The translations under genes were made by a program, and so were the position numbers. Below the pieces are notes generated by a model. The model worked only from the letters and a program-made list of their open reading frames with translations, was not told where the DNA came from and ran no database searches. A stretch of 64,000 nucleotides of DNA. Source: Paenibacillus hexagrammi (GTDB lineage Bacteria; Bacillota; Bacilli; Paenibacillales; NBRC-103111). Shown piece after piece: positions 1 to 7,449 of this stretch (the first letter of the stretch is position 1; every line of letters begins with the position of its first letter). The stretch spans positions 620,001 through 684,000 of the forward strand of contig NZ_CP090978.1 of assembly GCF_021513275.1 (NCBI RefSeq), in the 5' to 3' direction.

Positions 1-492
1 GTCGATGCGTTAGTCGGAAATCTGAAGAATTACGTCACGATGAATGATGCGGCTGGAGGAGGCAAGGATATTCACTTTGAACTTACTGGCAGTCAAATTC
101 CACCTGTTGTGAATGCAATAGGCTCTCTGATGATCAAGCATCATAACGATGCGCTTGCAGGCGGGCGAGCGCTTCCTCCTTCTGAGTCGTCGAACCCGTG
201 GGGAATGAATCCAGCGATGCTGAAGGATCGTCTTCCTAAGCTAAGCGAAGATGTGAAGATGGACACGGTAGAGATGAATGCTACGGTAGATGCGGATAAT
301 CACATTACCAATCAATCGGCGCAGATTCATATATCCGGCGTGGATGAAGCAGGTGTGAACCACAACGTTGTTGTGAGCATGGATATGACTTTGTCAGGCA
401 TTAGCAGCACACAGCCAGATCAAGTGGATCTTGACGGCAAACAAGTCGAGCATGTCAAGGTCGGGGAAAGAAGATTTGGGAATAAAGAATAG
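1..492 (+). CDS. 3' part of an unrecognised protein (truncated by window edge)
   Basis: The reading frame is open from base 1 to a TAA at 490-492, so this is the C-terminal 163 codons of a gene that starts outside the window. The first internal ATG at 40 has no ribosome binding site and is probably not the start. The visible part is hydrophilic with no membrane segment. It has a Pro/Ser/Asn-rich stretch near residues 55-70 and a beta-rich tail of alternating hydrophobic residues, which would suit an extracytoplasmic or lipoprotein-like domain. I recognise no family. It lies 70 bases upstream of the ABC exporter genes in the same direction and may be co-transcribed with them. Confidence 0.6.
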   Translation, partial: VDALVGNLKNYVTMNDAAGGGKDIHFELTGSQIPPVVNAIGSLMIKHHNDALAGGRALPPSESSNPWGMNPAMLKDRLPKLSEDVKMDTVEMNATVDADNHITNQSAQIHISGVDEAGVNHNVVVSMDMTLSGISSTQPDQVDLDGKQVEHVKVGERRFGNKE

Positions 493-562
493 CTAAGGCA
501 TGGAATCGGGGATCAAGAGGCTGTGTTGATCTCCGGTTCATTCTCAAAAAGTCAGGAGGTCT

Positions 563-1303
563 ATGATGAAACCGGTCGTAGAAATAGAAGGATTAACTAA
601 AATGTATAAGAACAACCGCGGTATTCAGGATGTCACAATGACAGTCCGTCAGGGTGACATATACGGCTTCTTCGGCCCGAATGGAGCAGGCAAGACGACG
701 GTCATGAAAATCATGGCAGGACTGAGCCGCGCCCAGCGGGGAACGGTCAAGCTGCTAGGCTATGATGTGGCGGAGCAGTACGAGCAGGCGATGTCGAAGG
801 TTGGCGTGCTGATCGAGACGGCCGAGGTCTATTCGTACATGAGCGGACGAAAGAACCTGGAGCTGGCGGCCAAATTTTATCCGCATGTCACCTCGGGGCG
901 CATCGATGAAGTGCTGGAAATTGTAGGGTTGACGCCGTTTCAGCATGAGAAAGCAGCTGGATACTCACTCGGCATGAAGCAGCGTCTGGGCTTGGCGGCA
1001 GCCTTGTTGTCGGGTCCCGAGCTGATGATACTCGATGAGCCGACGAATGGACTCGATATCGAAGGCATGGTTCAGATGCGCGACATCATGATGCGGCTAG
1101 CAAGGGAGCAGCGGATCACGTTCCTGATCTCCAGTCATCTGATTCATGAGATGGAGCTGATGTGCAACCGCATCGGCATTATCCATCAGGGCCGGCTCTT
1201 GTGCGAAGCTTCCGTACCCTACCTATTGGAACAGTGGGAGTCGCTGGAGGCCGTCTATATGCATCACATTCAGGAAGACAGGAAGGTGACTCTTCATGCA
1301 TAG
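563..1303 (+). CDS. ABC transporter ATP-binding protein (ABC-2 exporter)
   Basis: Nucleotide-binding subunit of an ABC exporter, 246 residues. Visible motifs are Walker A GPNGAGKTT (about residues 38-46), an ABC signature in the form YSLGMKQR near residue 134, Walker B LMILDEPTNGLD near 155 and the switch histidine in ISSH near 190. The SLGMKQR form of the signature is common in bacterial drug, antibiotic or Na+ exporter ATPases of the CcmA type. Two ATG codons are adjacent (563 and 566). The AGGAGGT at 554-560 fits the second better. The stop overlaps the start of the permease by 8 bp, and a two-component system follows, so the set is probably a stress- or antibiotic-responsive exporter. The substrate cannot be read from sequence. 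Confidence 0.93.
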   Translation: MMKPVVEIEGLTKMYKNNRGIQDVTMTVRQGDIYGFFGPNGAGKTTVMKIMAGLSRAQRGTVKLLGYDVAEQYEQAMSKVGVLIETAEVYSYMSGRKNLELAAKFYPHVTSGRIDEVLEIVGLTPFQHEKAAGYSLGMKQRLGLAAALLSGPELMILDEPTNGLDIEGMVQMRDIMMRLAREQRITFLISSHLIHEMELMCNRIGIIHQGRLLCEASVPYLLEQWESLEAVYMHHIQEDRKVTLHA

Positions 1304-2045
1304 TCTTACAGCTGGGGTTTATCAGGAGACGATGAAGATTGTGTTGAAAAAGAAGACACTCTTCTTCCTTGTGGCTACCCTGCTTTTGCCTGCAGTCGCA
1401 GCGATTCTGCTTGCCAGATTCCAGAGCGGCATCGGCATTGGAGCTATTGCTTCGCAGGATTTTCCAATTATTATGCTGGGCTTGTTTACGAGTATCTTCT
1501 TCCCGCTCTTCGCCTTTATGGGGGCAGCCGATTTATTCTCCGGCGAAATAGGCGATAGAACGATGAAATTGACGCTAACCCGACCGATCACAAGATTCAA
1601 AGTATTCGCATCGAAGCAGGCTGCACTCGCGCTGTCGCTTGCCGCTTTCCTTGCTGCAGGGTTTGCAGCTTCTCTGCTTTCGGCCTTATGGCTCGATGGG
1701 ATGGGCGGCTTCGGATCACTGCTTGACGTATGTATGGCTTATGCAGCTGCCTTCCTGCCATTAGTGACTCTGAGCATTGCTGCCGTATGTCTGGCTCAAT
1801 TATTCTCCAGCAGCAGCGGTGCGTTGACCGCAAGTCTGCTTGTGTATCTGGTACTGAAGGTCGCCGCGTTCTTTGTTCCGCAAATTGGCAAGTACTCGCC
1901 TACGGCATACACGGACTGGCACATGCTCTGGATCGGCTCAACGCTCTCGGGTAGTCATATCGGCGGTGTATTTATGTTTTTGGCAGCATGTAGTATATTG
2001 TTTTTTACAGCGGGATACTATTTCTTTGATAAAAAGGAGCTCTGA
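1296..2045 (+). CDS. ABC-2 type transporter permease
   Basis: Membrane partner of the upstream ATPase, 249 residues with about six hydrophobic segments (roughly residues 18-40, 52-75, 98-125, 140-165, 170-195 and 220-240). The cytosolic motif around GEIGDRTMKLTLTRPITR after the second segment is typical of ABC-2 permeases. The ATG at 1296 overlaps the ATPase stop by 8 bp and has AGGAAGGTGA just upstream, so translational coupling is likely. The next gene, a histidine kinase, starts 5 bp after the stop. The family exports drugs, peptides, polysaccharides or Na+, and nothing here narrows this. Confidence 0.9.
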   Translation: MHSLTAGVYQETMKIVLKKKTLFFLVATLLLPAVAAILLARFQSGIGIGAIASQDFPIIMLGLFTSIFFPLFAFMGAADLFSGEIGDRTMKLTLTRPITRFKVFASKQAALALSLAAFLAAGFAASLLSALWLDGMGGFGSLLDVCMAYAAAFLPLVTLSIAAVCLAQLFSSSSGALTASLLVYLVLKVAAFFVPQIGKYSPTAYTDWHMLWIGSTLSGSHIGGVFMFLAACSILFFTAGYYFFDKKEL

Positions 2046-2050
2046 TTCAG

Positions 2051-3529
2051 ATGTCGATTCGCTTACGGCTGGTGCTATCCTATGTAGCCATGCTGCTTGT
2101 ACCGCTTGTGCTCTCAGGACTGGCCGTGATCTTGATCGTCATTTCCACTCTCGGCAGTATTAAGAACCTCTTTGACGTGGATTTCAGCCAGGGCAATCCG
2201 ATTAAACGCGTGGTTACTGAAGAAGCCGATATCTTTGCGGATATCAAGGCCAAGACAGAGAACCAGCCGGATCAGCTTCTGGATGCAGCCTACATTCAAG
2301 GCTTGGACACGAGATTGCACAAAATTAACATGGGGCTCATCATTCGCAGGGAAAAAGAGCTCACCTACCTGTCTCCTAATTTAAAAGAGGGGGAGAAGAC
2401 GGATGCTGCCAGACTTCCAGGATTTGGCTCCTCGTCGGGAGGTTTTCAGCATAATCAAAACTCGCTGTGGATTACAAGGCAGCAGGATTTTCTCTTTTCA
2501 GATAAGAGCAAAGGCTCTGTATTTATCTTTCTGGATGGCAGCTTGCTGCAAAAATATTTGCATCGCTCCTCCAGTGCGCTGATTTTTGTCTTTATCGGCA
2601 TTCTCGTTGTGACTAACGGGGTGTTGACGTATTTGGTATCGCGAAGCATTATTCGGCCTTTGAAGGCGCTTAAGCAGGCGGCGGTTCACATCAAGGAAGG
2701 CAATCTCGATTTCGAGGTTACGGCGCATTCGGATGATGAACTAGGTCAGCTGAGCATCGCCTTTGAAGAAATGAGAAGGCGCCTCAAGCAATCGGTAGAG
2801 ATGCAGCTGCAGTATGAGGAGAACCGGAAGGAACTAATCTCGAATATTTCCCATGACCTCAAGACACCGGTAACAGCCATCAAAGGGTATGTGGAAGGCA
2901 TCATGGACGGCGTGACGAATTCGCCCGACAAGCTCGACCGATATCTGAAGACAATCTATAATAAAGCAAGTGACATGGACCGATTGATCGATGAATTATT
3001 TTTGTTCTCCAAGCTCGATTTGGGCAAGGTTCCTTTTCAATTTGAGGAAGTGGATGCTGGCCGCTACGTGCAGGATTGCGCTCAGGAGCTGCAAGTCGAT
3101 ATGGAGAAAAAGGGCATTCGGTTCGTTCTGCAGGAGCTGCCTGCATCAAGCTGCTATATCACGGCGGATCGGGAAAAGCTGAAGCGGGTGCTGCTGAATG
3201 TTATAGAAAATGCCGTCAAATACAGCGGCGAAGCGGACAGCGTTATCCGTATGGGAATGAAAGATATCGACGGGAAAGCCGTCATTCAAATAGAAGACAA
3301 CGGACAGGGCATTCCGGAGGAGGCGCTGCCGCATATTTTTGAACGGTTCTATCGGGCCGATCCGTCCCGTAATTCTTCTACCGGCGGCAGCGGGCTCGGG
3401 CTCGCGATTGCCAAGCAAATTATCGAAGAGCACGGAGGCATGATCTGGGCATCGAGCCATGTCGGCATTGGCACGACCGTATACATCGCCCTGCCGATCA
3501 GCAGGCGTGAAGAGAGGAGTCAGGCATGA
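2051..3529 (+). CDS. Sensor histidine kinase (HAMP, HisKA, HATPase)
   Basis: Membrane sensor kinase of 492 residues. It has a transmembrane segment at about 8-33, an extracytoplasmic domain of about 145 residues, a second membrane segment at about 178-200 and a HAMP linker (SRSIIRPLKALKQAA onward). The HisKA box has phospho-acceptor His268 in ISHDLKTPVTAIKGY. The HATPase domain shows the N box (NVIENAVKYSG), G1 (EDNGQGIP), F box (IFERFYR) and G2 (GGSGLGLAI). Strong AAAGGAGCTC precedes the ATG. The stop overlaps the response regulator start by 4 bp (ATGA). It is the partner of the next gene and probably controls the adjacent ABC exporter. The signal is unknown. Confidence 0.95.
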   Translation: MSIRLRLVLSYVAMLLVPLVLSGLAVILIVISTLGSIKNLFDVDFSQGNPIKRVVTEEADIFADIKAKTENQPDQLLDAAYIQGLDTRLHKINMGLIIRREKELTYLSPNLKEGEKTDAARLPGFGSSSGGFQHNQNSLWITRQQDFLFSDKSKGSVFIFLDGSLLQKYLHRSSSALIFVFIGILVVTNGVLTYLVSRSIIRPLKALKQAAVHIKEGNLDFEVTAHSDDELGQLSIAFEEMRRRLKQSVEMQLQYEENRKELISNISHDLKTPVTAIKGYVEGIMDGVTNSPDKLDRYLKTIYNKASDMDRLIDELFLFSKLDLGKVPFQFEEVDAGRYVQDCAQELQVDMEKKGIRFVLQELPASSCYITADREKLKRVLLNVIENAVKYSGEADSVIRMGMKDIDGKAVIQIEDNGQGIPEEALPHIFERFYRADPSRNSSTGGSGLGLAIAKQIIEEHGGMIWASSHVGIGTTVYIALPISRREERSQA

Positions 3530-4215
3530 GCCGTATTCTGATTATTGAAGACGAACTGAGCATTGCGGAGCTGGAGCGGGACTATTTGGAGATTAGCGGC
3601 TTCGAAGCGGATATCGAGATCAGCGGGGACAAGGGGCTGCAGCGTGCTTTGGACACCGACTACGACCTGATCATCCTGGATGTCATGCTCCCTAAGGTGG
3701 ACGGCTTCGAAATCTGCCGAAGGATCCGCTCCGAGAAAGATATTCCGATCTTGATGGTCTCTGCCAAGAAGGAAGATATTGATAAAATCCGCGGTCTGGG
3801 TCTCGGCGCCGATGACTATATCATCAAGCCATTCAGTCCCGGCGAGCTGGTAGCGAGAGTCAAAGCCCATATGGCCAGATACGAAAGGCTGATGGGGCGG
3901 AAGGAATCGAAGAACGATGAGATCCGCATTAGAGGGCTCCTGATCGACAAAACAGCGAGAAGAGTGTTCGTGAACGAGAAGGAAGTCATATTTACGACCA
4001 AAGAATTCGACTTGCTGGCTTTTCTGGCGATGAATCCGAACCGGGTATTCAGCAAGGATCATCTATTTGACCAACTATGGGGCATGGACTCCATGGGCGA
4101 GATAGCAACCGTGACGGTTCATATTCGCAAAATTAGGGAGAAGATGGAGCTGGATCCCTCCAATCCGCAATATATTGAGACGATTTGGGGAGCGGGATAC
4201 CGCTTTCGTATATAG
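3526..4215 (+). CDS. Response regulator, OmpR/PhoB family
   Basis: DNA-binding response regulator of 229 residues. The receiver domain has the acidic pair at 8-9, phospho-acceptor Asp52 (LIILDVMLPKVDG) and the conserved Lys in IIKPFSP near residue 102. The winged-helix output domain follows from about residue 130, with the family-typical FTTKEFDLLAFL, VTVHIRKIREKM and GAGYRF. It overlaps its kinase gene by 4 bp, so the two are translationally coupled. A strong rho-independent terminator begins 7 bp after its stop and closes the operon. Confidence 0.96.
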   Translation: MSRILIIEDELSIAELERDYLEISGFEADIEISGDKGLQRALDTDYDLIILDVMLPKVDGFEICRRIRSEKDIPILMVSAKKEDIDKIRGLGLGADDYIIKPFSPGELVARVKAHMARYERLMGRKESKNDEIRIRGLLIDKTARRVFVNEKEVIFTTKEFDLLAFLAMNPNRVFSKDHLFDQLWGMDSMGEIATVTVHIRKIREKMELDPSNPQYIETIWGAGYRFRI

Positions 4216-4221
4216 GAATTT

Positions 4222-4257
4222 GAAGTGTTTGGGAGCGAATCTCAAGCACTTTTTTTT
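4222..4257 (+). terminator. Rho-independent terminator of the exporter/two-component operon
   Basis: The arms at 4223-4233 and 4241-4251 form an 11-bp stem with two G-U pairs and a 7-base loop. Eight T follow at 4250-4257. Confidence 0.85.
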
Positions 4258-4327
4258 CATTTTACAAAACTTGTTTGTTAAGATATTGTAAATGTACTTA
4301 CTGGCAGCCAGAAGGGGGAATGTTCGT

Positions 4328-5014
4328 ATGATGATCAGTGTGGATTATCATATCTTGATAAAGCTAGGGATTTCGGCGATTTTTGGACTTATTATCGGTT
4401 TGGAGAGAGAAGTTCGTAACAAGCCTTTGGGACTCAAAACGACTCTCGTTATCTGCATGAGCAGCTGTCTGCTTACGATTGTATCTATTGAATCTGCCAA
4501 CAAGTACGCTGTCGCAGGCTTGCATGTCATGGACCCGATGCGACTTGCCGCCCAAATTGTGAGCGGAATCGGCTTCCTGGGAGCGGGCGCCATTCTACGT
4601 AAGCACAACGATGTCATTGTCGGCCTCACGACGGCGGCGATGATCTGGGGCACAAGCGGTCTGGGTATTGCTGTAGGGGCCGGGTTTATCGGCGAAGCCT
4701 TTTTCGGGCTGGTGCTTATCATGCTCAGCGTTGTGGTTCTGCCGTTCTTTATTAAACGGATAGGCCCGAAGCCGCTGATCCTGAAGGATTTGAGAGTCAG
4801 GCTTGTGGTGTCCAGCCAGGGGAACTTGACACAGATTATCAAGCAAATTATTGCTAGCGGCTACAAGATGAAGAGTGTACATATCAAGGAGTTAAGCAGG
4901 GAACAGCAGGAGCTGAACTGCATCGTTTTTATTGACAGAAAATATGCTTCTGAAGTATATGATGAGCTGAAATTGATGGAGCACGTTGAGATTGTGGAAG
5001 TGGAGACGCTGTAG
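4328..5014 (+). CDS. MgtC/SapB family membrane protein
   Basis: About 229 residues in the MgtC family. It has four or five hydrophobic segments in the N-terminal 140 residues and a soluble C-terminal domain of about 80 residues. Family hallmarks are the early IGLEREVRNKPLGLKT loop, the SGIGFLGAGAILR motif and VGLTTAAMIWGTSGLGIAVG. The frame is open upstream to an ATG at 4292, but GAAGGGGG at 4311-4318 sits 9 bases before the ATG at 4328, which I take as the start. Characterised MgtC proteins act in Mg2+ limitation and ATP synthase control in pathogens. The role in soil Firmicutes is not settled. A terminator-like hairpin lies about 150 bp downstream. The gene is monocistronic. Confidence 0.88.
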   Translation: MMISVDYHILIKLGISAIFGLIIGLEREVRNKPLGLKTTLVICMSSCLLTIVSIESANKYAVAGLHVMDPMRLAAQIVSGIGFLGAGAILRKHNDVIVGLTTAAMIWGTSGLGIAVGAGFIGEAFFGLVLIMLSVVVLPFFIKRIGPKPLILKDLRVRLVVSSQGNLTQIIKQIIASGYKMKSVHIKELSREQQELNCIVFIDRKYASEVYDELKLMEHVEIVEVETL

Positions 5015-5106
5015 GGATGAATACGGAAGTGATATCGCTTTGACGGGATGAAGATGATCGGGGAAAAGCGGATGTGAAGAAAGGAGATGGAAGGGGGGAA
5101 GGACAA

Positions 5107-5142
5107 GCAGGAAATGCAGGAAATGCAGGAAATGCAGGAAAT
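5107..5142. repeat. Four perfect tandem copies of a 9-bp unit
   Basis: The unit GCAGGAAAT occurs four times without a mismatch in the 323-bp gap between the MgtC gene and the flavodoxin gene. Apart from the hairpin at 5164-5207 I see nothing else in that gap. Such arrays are prone to slippage. Confidence 0.9.
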
Positions 5143-5163
5143 CAGGTGTAGACTTGGGGAACT

Positions 5164-5207
5164 AAAGGGAGCGGCGAAGCCTGTTGAGGCGGAACCGGTC
5201 CCTTTTT
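5164..5207 (+). terminator. Probable terminator downstream of the MgtC gene
   Basis: AAAGGGA at 5164-5170 pairs with TCCCTTT at 5199-5205. Shorter inner helices (GGC-type pairs around 5173-5181 and 5188-5196) are interrupted by bulges. A run of T at 5203-5207 follows. The imperfect stem makes this moderate evidence. Confidence 0.55.
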
Positions 5208-5337
5208 GATCATAGCAAACTCTTATCACAAACTATATGTGGTGCTGTCCTCTGTAAGGAGATCTTCAGACAGTAGCATGTTCAAAAGCCCGCCCGGCAA
5301 CCTACGTTTAGCATTCGTTACCATTTGCATCATTCTA

Positions 5338-5781
5338 CTAGCCAAGCGCAGCAACGAATTTTTTACCGAATTCCTTGCACATAGCTATGTCATCGGTGGA
5401 TGGGTTTAGTTCAATCTTCATCCCGCTCAGTACCTTTTGGGCGCCTAGCTCGACAAGCTTATCCTCCAACGTATCGACAGCTTTACCGAAGTGAGTGTAG
5501 GAGGAATCGGCTGACCCGAATACTGCGCATTTGCGGCCGCTTAAGTCCAGTTCATCCAACTCGTCATAGAAATCTAGAAATTCATCTGGTAGATCACCGT
5601 CACCCCACGTATAAGCTCCAAGCAGGATGCCGTCATACTGCGTTAAATCGCTGCCGCTGGCGTCCATCACATTCTTAATCACCGGTTGTATCCCGGCCTC
5701 TTGGATTCCTTCGGCAATGGCGTCAGCGATTTCTTCGGTATTTCCTGTCATGCTTGCAAATACAATAAGGATACTCGACAT
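5338..5781 (-). CDS. Flavodoxin (short chain, Fur-regulated)
   Basis: Single-domain FMN electron carrier of 147 residues, the usual size of Bacillus YkuN/YkuP flavodoxins. The phosphate-binding loop is SMTGNTEE (about residues 10-17). The FMN-flanking loops follow as GAYTWGDGDLP (about 55-65) and GSADSSYTHF (about 88-97). Flavodoxins replace ferredoxin when iron is short. The sequence agrees, because a near-perfect Fur box (5974-5990) sits about 190 bp upstream of the start on the transcribed side. No good terminator was seen at its 3' end. Confidence 0.93.
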   Translation of the reverse strand: MSSILIVFASMTGNTEEIADAIAEGIQEAGIQPVIKNVMDASGSDLTQYDGILLGAYTWGDGDLPDEFLDFYDELDELDLSGRKCAVFGSADSSYTHFGKAVDTLEDKLVELGAQKVLSGMKIELNPSTDDIAMCKEFGKKFVAALG

Positions 5782-5973
5782 AAGATTCCCTCCGTTTGGC
5801 TAATTTAAAGGACAGCTTGAAAGAAGAGGCAGATGATACTTATATGGTTTATGTGGCTGTGGCGCAGCAACATGCTGCAGAAACAAGATGAGAGAATCAA
5901 TAAGCGTGCGTAATTTAATTCACATGCAAATGTCTAGGTTTCACACCTTGCGTTCATTTCAAACTCATCATAA

Positions 5974-5990
5974 TTGATAATGATTATCAA
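5974..5990. promoter_or_regulatory. Fur box upstream of the flavodoxin gene
   Basis: TTGATAATGATTATCAA is an 8-1-8 perfect palindrome matching the classical Fur consensus core GATAATGATTATC. It lies in the 316-bp gap between the divergent flavodoxin and darcynin-like genes, about 190 bp from the first and 107 bp from the second, so it could serve either. The flavodoxin is the obvious iron-responsive target. Nothing else clear was seen in this gap. Confidence 0.9.
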
Positions 5991-6097
5991 TGTCAATATA
6001 TGATTGAAAATTGTTCTCACTAATTTTTGGTTGAAAAATTTGGAAGTATGCATTAAAGTAGTCTTTATAAGAACTACTACACGCGGGGGTGGATGTA

Positions 6098-6442
6098 ATG
6101 AACCATTGCTTCGTTGTTTTATTAGAGGTACATCATAGTTGGCTGGCCATGCCGAGGGAGAGCAGGCGAGACTATGCGGCTGAGCTGTATGCGATTATCG
6201 GTAAGTATGACTCTACTGTGCATGTTCGCTACTTTGATGCGGATGCGTTCAGCGGCAAATGTACGGATTTTGTTGTGTGCGAAACGTCCGATCCAATGGC
6301 GTATCACTGCATGTGGGAGGAATTGAAGGACTCTAAAGCTTACAGTGAAGGCTACTATCGGATTAAAGATGTCATTTATGGTATTCAAAACGCCTATCAG
6401 GCTTATGAAACGGGCGTTCTGGGCATGGCGCCGGAAATCTAA
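6098..6442 (+). CDS. Darcynin-like small protein
   Basis: A 114-residue soluble protein. Its spacing of WLAM near the N terminus, VRYFDADAFSGKCTDFVVCETSD in the middle and a terminal VIYGIQNAYQAYE matches my recollection of the darcynin family (function unknown, about 110 residues, dimeric alpha-beta fold expected). A GTG at 6089 opens the frame, but GGGGGTGGA at 6085-6093 sits 4-5 bases before the ATG at 6098, the better start. It ends 23 bp before a TrmB-type regulator in the same direction, so the two are probably one unit. The family call is from memory of conserved spacing only. Confidence 0.6.
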   Translation: MNHCFVVLLEVHHSWLAMPRESRRDYAAELYAIIGKYDSTVHVRYFDADAFSGKCTDFVVCETSDPMAYHCMWEELKDSKAYSEGYYRIKDVIYGIQNAYQAYETGVLGMAPEI

Positions 6443-6465
6443 CCAAGCTGAAGGGGGAAACTGGG

Positions 6466-7329
6466 ATGGAAGAAACACTGCAGCATCTGAAGAATATCGG
6501 CTTCACGGAGCTTGAAGCCAAATGCCTGTACGTGCTTGCCGAAGGCGGCACGCAGACCGGCTACGAAATCGCCAAACGGCTTGGCGTTTCGCGCTCTAAT
6601 GTGTACTCCGCGCTGCAAAAGCTCGCGGAGAAGGGCGTGGTGCTCACTAGCCACGGTGAGCCTACGCATTACCAAAGCCTGCCGATCGAGGAGATCGGCG
6701 ACAAGATTCATGCGGAGCTGCAGGCGTCGATCCGCTATGTGCAGGCGCATATGCCGAAGCAGGATGCGCAGCGCTCCGAGTACTTCAGCTTGGATGGCGA
6801 CGCGAAGGTCGCAAGCCGCATCCGCACGGAGCTGAAGCAAGCGAAGGAGGAGGCACTGCTCGACCTGTGGTCGGAGGAAGCGGAGCTGCTGAAGGAAGAA
6901 ATCAGCGAGGCGCAAGCACGTGGCGTACGTGTCTTGGTTTCCACAATCGGCGAGGTTGAGCTGGCCGAAGGTGTTACGCAGTTCCCACACGGTAGAGATG
7001 AGGAATGGCAGGAGCGCAGCGGTCGCAAATTCACGCTGCTGATCGATCGCAAGCTGGCAATCATCGGCACGTGGGGCGGAAGCGAACCGACGAAGGCCAT
7101 GCTGACCGAGCACCCGCCTATGGTTGAGCTGCTGCTGAACAACTTCTTTCACGATGTCGTCATCCACGAGCTGATGGCAGACATGGGCCCCAAGCTGGAA
7201 GACAAATACGGCAAGAATTTCAAGAAAATTGTCCAGAAATACACAGACCCTGGGGGCGGGAAACGAAGCCCGCAGAAGGGAAGAAACGCAAGAAGAAGTG
7301 ACGGGCGGGGTAAAGAGAAGCGAAGTTAA
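6466..7329 (+). CDS. TrmB family transcriptional regulator
   Basis: 287 residues. An N-terminal winged helix (residues about 5-75, with GFTELEAKCLYVLAEGG and RLGVSRSNVYSALQKLAEKG) is the TrmB/sugar-specific type. It is followed by a helical linker and a C-terminal PLD-like effector domain (residues about 105-250) containing KFTLLIDRKLAIIGTW. In archaea and Firmicutes such regulators sense sugars or other small ligands. The last 30 residues are Lys/Arg/Gly-rich and low complexity. They run into a 10-bp tandem repeat just past the stop, so the natural C terminus may have been altered by repeat slippage. The ATG at 6466 has AAGGGGG nine bases upstream. The target is probably the darcynin-like gene or the regulator itself. 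Confidence 0.82.
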   Translation: MEETLQHLKNIGFTELEAKCLYVLAEGGTQTGYEIAKRLGVSRSNVYSALQKLAEKGVVLTSHGEPTHYQSLPIEEIGDKIHAELQASIRYVQAHMPKQDAQRSEYFSLDGDAKVASRIRTELKQAKEEALLDLWSEEAELLKEEISEAQARGVRVLVSTIGEVELAEGVTQFPHGRDEEWQERSGRKFTLLIDRKLAIIGTWGGSEPTKAMLTEHPPMVELLLNNFFHDVVIHELMADMGPKLEDKYGKNFKKIVQKYTDPGGGKRSPQKGRNARRSDGRGKEKRS

Positions 7330-7378
7330 GCCAAAGCAAGCCACAGCAAGCCAAAGCAAGCCAAAGCAAGCCAAAGCC
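7330..7378. repeat. 10-bp tandem repeat after the TrmB gene
   Basis: Five units of about GCCAAAGCAA, one with a single substitution, run from the TrmB stop towards a bidirectional terminator. The exact 10-bp period would place each unit on the same helical face. It is noncoding in the annotated frames. Confidence 0.85.
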
Positions 7379-7400
7379 CGATTCAAGGCAAACGCAAAGA

Positions 7401-7442
7401 AAGCTGTCCTTCCCAATGAACAAGGGAGAGGACAGCCTTCTT
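7401..7442. terminator. Bidirectional terminator between TrmB regulator and MFS exporter
   Basis: The arms GCTGTCCT-TCCC (7403-7414) and GGGA-G-AGGACAGC (7424-7436) form a 12-bp stem with one bulge. They are followed by CTTCTTCT on the plus side and TTTCTTTGCGTTT when read on the minus strand. It serves the two convergent genes. Confidence 0.8.
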
Positions 7443-7449
7443 CTACTTT

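Noticed and set aside
3520-4062. A 180-codon minus-strand frame opposite the OmpR-type regulator
   Set aside because: The plus-strand frame has a complete receiver and winged-helix domain. The antisense frame has no signals.
5107-5142. CRISPR-like array
   Set aside because: The units are 9 bp in direct tandem with no spacers. No CRISPR array exists in the window.
5782-5885. A possible gene fragment of about 30 codons upstream of the flavodoxin
   Set aside because: It is too short and resembles no family. It overlaps the flavodoxin ribosome site.
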